From contig CACYDO010000095.1 of the NCBI GenBank assembly GCA_902773165.1, positions 1 to 7,833 of the forward strand: 7,833 nucleotides of DNA, read 5' to 3'. This DNA comes from an uncultured Ruminococcus sp. Its GTDB lineage: Bacteria; Bacillota; Clostridia; Oscillospirales; Acutalibacteraceae. Made by a program: the position numbers and the translations under genes. Shown one piece after another: positions 5,006 through 7,833 of the stretch (within the stretch, counting starts at the first letter, position 1; every line of letters starts with the position of its first letter). Below the pieces are notes generated by a model. That model made no database searches. It was not told where the DNA came from and was given only the letters and a program-made list of their open reading frames with translations.

Positions 5006-7600
5006 TCAATATGTCGGATTAACGAAATGATTCATTGTGTAACCGCAGGAGGCGATATAACCGAGGGACACGCCGTGTAAGCCGTGAACTCCGTCATATG
5101 TAAGCCACTCGCCGTTTACATATATCTGATTGTAGCAGTGCAGACTTGTGTAGAAGCCCGTACCGACAACAAGTCTTGTCGTATAGCCTGCTCTCTGGAG
5201 AAGAACGTCCATAAGAGCAGCAAAGTGATAGCATGCGCCGTATCCTCTGTTATAAGCAAACGCTGCGATAGCGCCCCAATCTGCTGCGTAAGGATTTGAA
5301 TATACCATCGGTTCGCTTACGTAAACGTAGCTTACATGCCCCATAACGTAATTCAGAAGAGAAGAAGCGTTCGTGCCGACCTGAGCGATAATGTCATCTG
5401 CAACGTATTTGATGGTAGCGGAATTTACAGTCGTGAGCTTATAGCATTTGCCGTCTTCTGTAACTCTGTACTGACCGACCTTCGTATCAGTGAGCATTTT
5501 TGCGTCGTCATCGAAGTAATACTGATCGTTTCCGATAGAAGTCAGACCGACAGCCGCTTTGCCGTCGTCGCCAAAATAATACTTGCTTCCGTCGATATCC
5601 TGCCAGCCTGTAACATTGAAGCCGTTTTCTGTTTTGTAGTAAATATCCGAGCCTTTCTTGAAGAAGCCTGTGCGAATAGTTCCATCGTCCTCGAAGAAAT
5701 ACTTTTCCCCGTCGATCTCAGCCTCTCCCGTTGTATTCTTACCGTTAAGAAGATAAGCCTTAAAGCCGTCTATTGTGTACCAGCCCTTCGTCATAACGCC
5801 GTTATCCTCAAAGATGTACTCAGAGCCGTCAATATTCTGTGTACCGGTAGACATAATGCCGTCATCAGCGAAGTGATAAACGAGGTTTTCGATAGTCCTG
5901 AAGCCCTTCTGGATAAATCCGAAATCGTTCTTATAGATCGTACCGTTTTCTGTTTTGACAAAGCCTGTTTCAAAAGTACCGTCTTCATCAAAATAATATC
6001 TCTCGTCACCGATCGAATAAGCGCCTGTTGCGGCGCCGTCCTCGGTAAAGTAATAGCGATCATCGCCAAAGCTTGCCCAGCCTAAGATCTGCTTTCCGTC
6101 CTCTGCGAACGCAAAAAGCCTATTGCCGATCTTTTCAAGACCCTCTGCAAGCGTTGTTTCATTTATGAAATAATACTTATCTCCGTTTATCTCCTGCCAG
6201 CCCTTAGCAGCAGCGCCGTTATCGCTGAAATAATAATTATTTCCGTCGATCTCCGTCCAGCCTGTTGCATAACCGCCGTCTTCGTAAAGCATATAATGTC
6301 TGTCGCCGATCAATACAAAGCCCTTCTGCTGATCGAGCTCTGCGTCGAAATAGTATGTTTTTCCGTCAATATCAGCAAAACCGTTTGCAGCTACGCCGTT
6401 CACACCAAAGTAGCAGTGCTTGCCGTCGATATCCTGCCAGCCTTTTACAGTTACATTATTATTAAGATAGAAGCTGTGACCGTAAGCTTCGACCCAGCCC
6501 TCAGCAGCCTTGCCGTCGTTGTAAAGCGTGTAGCCGCCCTCAGCTTCGACCCAGCCGTCAACGAGAACGCCGTCCTCTGTAATCGTTACAGACCTGTCGT
6601 CAACGCTTGCGCTGCCCTTTAAGAGAAGACCATTCTCACCGAAAACGCAAATAAAGCCTTCTACGTTAAAAATGCCTTCGGGTTTTGTACCGTCCTCTTC
6701 TTCTGCGTAGATATTGCCGTCTTTATCGGCAAACCACTTAACGGATATTTTCTTGTCGATCTCCACAGAAAGAACGCTGTTCAGATCGTCCGAGCAGCGA
6801 AGAATTTCGAGAGCGTCCGCCGAAGTAACGATACCGTCAAAGTCAACATCTGCAAGCTCAAACTCAACAGGCGTACTCTGAGGGAAGAACGGCATTCTCA
6901 GCGCGCTGAATGCGTCAAAGGAAGTGATAACGCCGTCGCTGTCTATATCGCCGAAAAATTTGCGTTTAAATGCTTTCGGAGCGTTCTTAAGCGGAGATTC
7001 CGTCTCCTTCAAAGGCTCGTCCGGAACATCAGGGGTATCGGGAGTATCCTCTGTATCCTTCTTATCTGCAATATCTTCTGTATCTTTATCGGCTTCGGCA
7101 TTGTCAGGAGTATCCTGTGTTTCATTTACGGGAACATCGGGAGTATCAGCCGTTTCCTTTGCAGCAAAGGAATGCAAAGCGCTGCCGGAAAACTCAACAA
7201 CGAGCTCATCACCCGAAGGAACATCTTCGACCTCGGAAATGCGCGTCATATTAGACGGATTAGCAGCAGCACGCAGGGTTGTAACGTTCGGCATATCGGG
7301 GATATTTGCAACGTCAGTCTTTTCGTTATAATATGATACGTTTATCATATCGGGGATATTGTTGATATCAAGAGGACCTGCGGCATTAGCAGGTGAATTC
7401 ACCCAATTATTAATGGTAACATTCATATCAGGGATCTCGGAAAGATCGTATCTCACGGACATTTCCGGAATATCGCTCACTTTAGTGAAATCAGGAATTG
7501 CAGAAACGCCTGTATCTGCCGAAGCGTTTACTGCGCAGGCGCCTGTTGCGATCGCTGCCGTAAAGATCAATGTTACATATTTTTTGCAAGCTTCCGTCAT
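5006..7600 (-). CDS. Secreted dockerin / cell-wall-binding-repeat / transglutaminase-like protein
   Basis: An 864-residue exported protein with a signal peptide at about 1-28 (cleavage likely after ASA). Residues 33-106 carry five IPDM-like motifs. Residues 149-205 form an acidic Pro/Thr linker with DTPD/DTED repeats. Residues about 216-273 are a type I-like dockerin: two calcium loops, GDIDSDGVITSFD and ADVDFDGIVTSAD, spaced 33 residues apart. Residues 289-705 hold about 21 choline/glucan-binding-type repeats (GWQDIDGKxYYF pattern). The C-terminus is a transglutaminase-like domain with Cys790 (GYGACYHFAALMDVLLQRAG), His821 (SLHCYNQIYV) and Asp836 (WLTYDG), an intact Cys-His-Asp triad. GAGGGGGA six bases before the ATG supports the start. 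Dockerins bind cohesins of cellulosome scaffoldins and CW repeats bind wall polymers, so the protein has two ways to be held at the surface. The enzyme could crosslink proteins, or act as a cysteine peptidase or on peptidoglycan peptides. No sortase motif is present. Confidence 0.92.
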   Translation of the reverse strand: MTEACKKYVTLIFTAAIATGACAVNASADTGVSAIPDFTKVSDIPEMSVRYDLSEIPDMNVTINNWVNSPANAAGPLDINNIPDMINVSYYNEKTDVANIPDMPNVTTLRAAANPSNMTRISEVEDVPSGDELVVEFSGSALHSFAAKETADTPDVPVNETQDTPDNAEADKDTEDIADKKDTEDTPDTPDVPDEPLKETESPLKNAPKAFKRKFFGDIDSDGVITSFDAFSALRMPFFPQSTPVEFELADVDFDGIVTSADALEILRCSDDLNSVLSVEIDKKISVKWFADKDGNIYAEEEDGTKPEGIFNVEGFICVFGENGLLLKGSASVDDRSVTITEDGVLVDGWVEAEGGYTLYNDGKAAEGWVEAYGHSFYLNNNVTVKGWQDIDGKHCYFGVNGVAANGFADIDGKTYYFDAELDQQKGFVLIGDRHYMLYEDGGYATGWTEIDGNNYYFSDNGAAAKGWQEINGDKYYFINETTLAEGLEKIGNRLFAFAEDGKQILGWASFGDDRYYFTEDGAATGAYSIGDERYYFDEDGTFETGFVKTENGTIYKNDFGFIQKGFRTIENLVYHFADDGIMSTGTQNIDGSEYIFEDNGVMTKGWYTIDGFKAYLLNGKNTTGEAEIDGEKYFFEDDGTIRTGFFKKGSDIYYKTENGFNVTGWQDIDGSKYYFGDDGKAAVGLTSIGNDQYYFDDDAKMLTDTKVGQYRVTEDGKCYKLTTVNSATIKYVADDIIAQVGTNASSLLNYVMGHVSYVYVSEPMVYSNPYAADWGAIAAFAYNRGYGACYHFAALMDVLLQRAGYTTRLVVGTGFYTSLHCYNQIYVNGEWLTYDGVHGLHGVSLGYIASCGYTMNHFVNPTY
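5486..6736 (-). repeat. About 21 CW_binding-type repeats, each near 60 bp
   Basis: The repeats encode units of 19-22 residues ending in Gly and usually starting with an aromatic residue, with an IDGxxYYFxxDG core. The DNA is mostly diverged between units, but the segment encoding WQDIDG is identical over 21 bases at 5589-5609 and 6423-6443. That is enough for recombination or repeat-number change. The first three units and the last are the most degenerate. Confidence 0.85.
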
Positions 7601-7620
7601 GGTAAATCCCCCTCAAGACC

Positions 7621-7640
7621 ACGCAAAATACTCTTCGCGT
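7621..7640 (-). promoter_or_regulatory. Leader hairpin just upstream of the ribosome binding site
   Basis: On the minus strand ACGCGAA pairs with TTTGCGT around a six-base loop (7 bp including one G-U). It sits six bases before the GAGGGGGA site at 7607-7614. It could influence translation initiation or RNA stability of the 864-residue protein. It has no T-tract, so it is not a terminator. Confidence 0.45.
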
Positions 7641-7657
7641 TAATTTTTCATATATTA

Positions 7658-7685
7658 ATTTTAAAATATAATTTTGTTTTGTCAA
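7658..7685 (-). promoter_or_regulatory. Predicted proximal sigma-A promoter of the surface-protein operon
   Basis: On the minus strand there is a consensus -35 TTGACA (7685-7680), a 16-base spacer and a -10 TAAAAT (7663-7658), inside very AT-rich DNA. The start point would be near 7651, giving a leader of about 50 bases that includes the hairpin at 7621-7640. Confidence 0.6.
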
Positions 7686-7725
7686 AGGGTTACAATTTTC
7701 GTTATTTATTACCTTTAACACTCTA

Positions 7726-7754
7726 ACTATAGCACATTTCAACAAATTTGTAAA
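7726..7754 (-). promoter_or_regulatory. Predicted distal promoter with extended -10
   Basis: On the minus strand there is -35 TTTACA (7754-7749), a 17-base spacer and -10 TATAGT (7731-7726) preceded by TGC, an extended -10 element. The same -35 hexamer precedes the lipoprotein gene. A third TTTACAAAT copy lies about 50 bases further upstream, with TACTGT 17 bases after it, but that -10 is poor. Confidence 0.55.
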
Positions 7755-7814
7755 TAAAAATTTAGTAGAATTAACAGTAACCCGTCCAAAAATATTTGTA
7801 AATTTTTTCCATCA

Positions 7815-7832
7815 TGCGCCCACGCGGGCGCA
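7815..7832. other. GC-rich perfect hairpin at the window edge
   Basis: TGCGCCC (7815-7821) and GGGCGCA (7826-7832) pair perfectly over 7 bp around the loop ACGC. It stands out sharply against the flanking AT-rich leader. On the minus strand it is followed by TGATGGAAAAAA, so it does not terminate in that direction. Whether a T-tract follows on the plus strand lies outside the window. It may be the terminator of the neighbouring unit. Confidence 0.5.
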
Positions 7833-7833
7833 G

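Noticed and set aside
5336..6085. A 249-residue plus-strand open frame opposite the CW repeats.
   Set aside because: Its apparent repeats mirror the repeat units of the real gene on the minus strand. There is no convincing ribosome site or recognisable motif.
5486..6736. Regularly spaced repeats that could suggest a CRISPR-like array.
   Set aside because: They are protein-coding CW-binding units of about 60 bp in a continuous frame with diverged DNA, not identical repeats with unique spacers.
7491..7745. An 84-residue minus-strand frame running from the leader into the start of the surface protein gene.
   Set aside because: It overlaps the promoters and the signal-peptide region in another frame, and its composition looks like translated AT-rich leader DNA.

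Overview
The window looks like accessory, cell-surface DNA from a low-to-moderate GC Gram-positive anaerobe, most likely a gut or rumen Ruminococcus-like member of the Oscillospirales. The signs are a type I-like dockerin inside a secreted protein, about 21 choline/glucan-binding-type (CW_binding) repeats, a lipoprotein with a Ser/Lys-rich stalk, strong GGGGGA/AGGTG-type ribosome binding sites, and AT-rich promoters that fit the sigma-A consensus. The organism is inferred from these features, not from a database match.

Layout. On the plus strand, positions 1-786 hold the 3' part of an S41-type serine peptidase gene that runs off the left edge. It converges on four minus-strand genes at a hairpin terminator (902-937). 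Reading the minus strand from right to left: an AT-rich leader with two good promoters (7658-7754); an 864-residue secreted protein with a dockerin, CW repeats and a transglutaminase-like domain (7600-5006); after a 15-base gap, a DHHW/AlgX-like SGNH-type protein (4990-3554); an internal promoter overlapping that gene's stop codon; a lipoprotein with a duplicated C-terminal module (3477-2443); an intrinsic terminator only 22 bases before the next start codon; and an MBOAT membrane O-acyltransferase (2353-941).

How the genes may work together. MBOAT plus DHHW/AlgX-like protein is the recognised pairing for O-acylating an extracellular polysaccharide or cell-wall polymer: the membrane protein moves the acyl group across the membrane and the SGNH partner transfers it. 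Here the pair is split by a lipoprotein and led by a large surface protein that carries both a cellulosomal dockerin and cell-wall-binding repeats. A reasonable hypothesis is a surface-polymer modification cassette coupled to display of a transglutaminase-fold enzyme. The sequence supports the gene content and order; the shared function is inferred.

No tRNA, rRNA, CRISPR array, insertion sequence or phage gene was seen. The longest stretch without a gene is the 233 bases at the right end (7601-7833), which holds the promoters and two hairpins described below.
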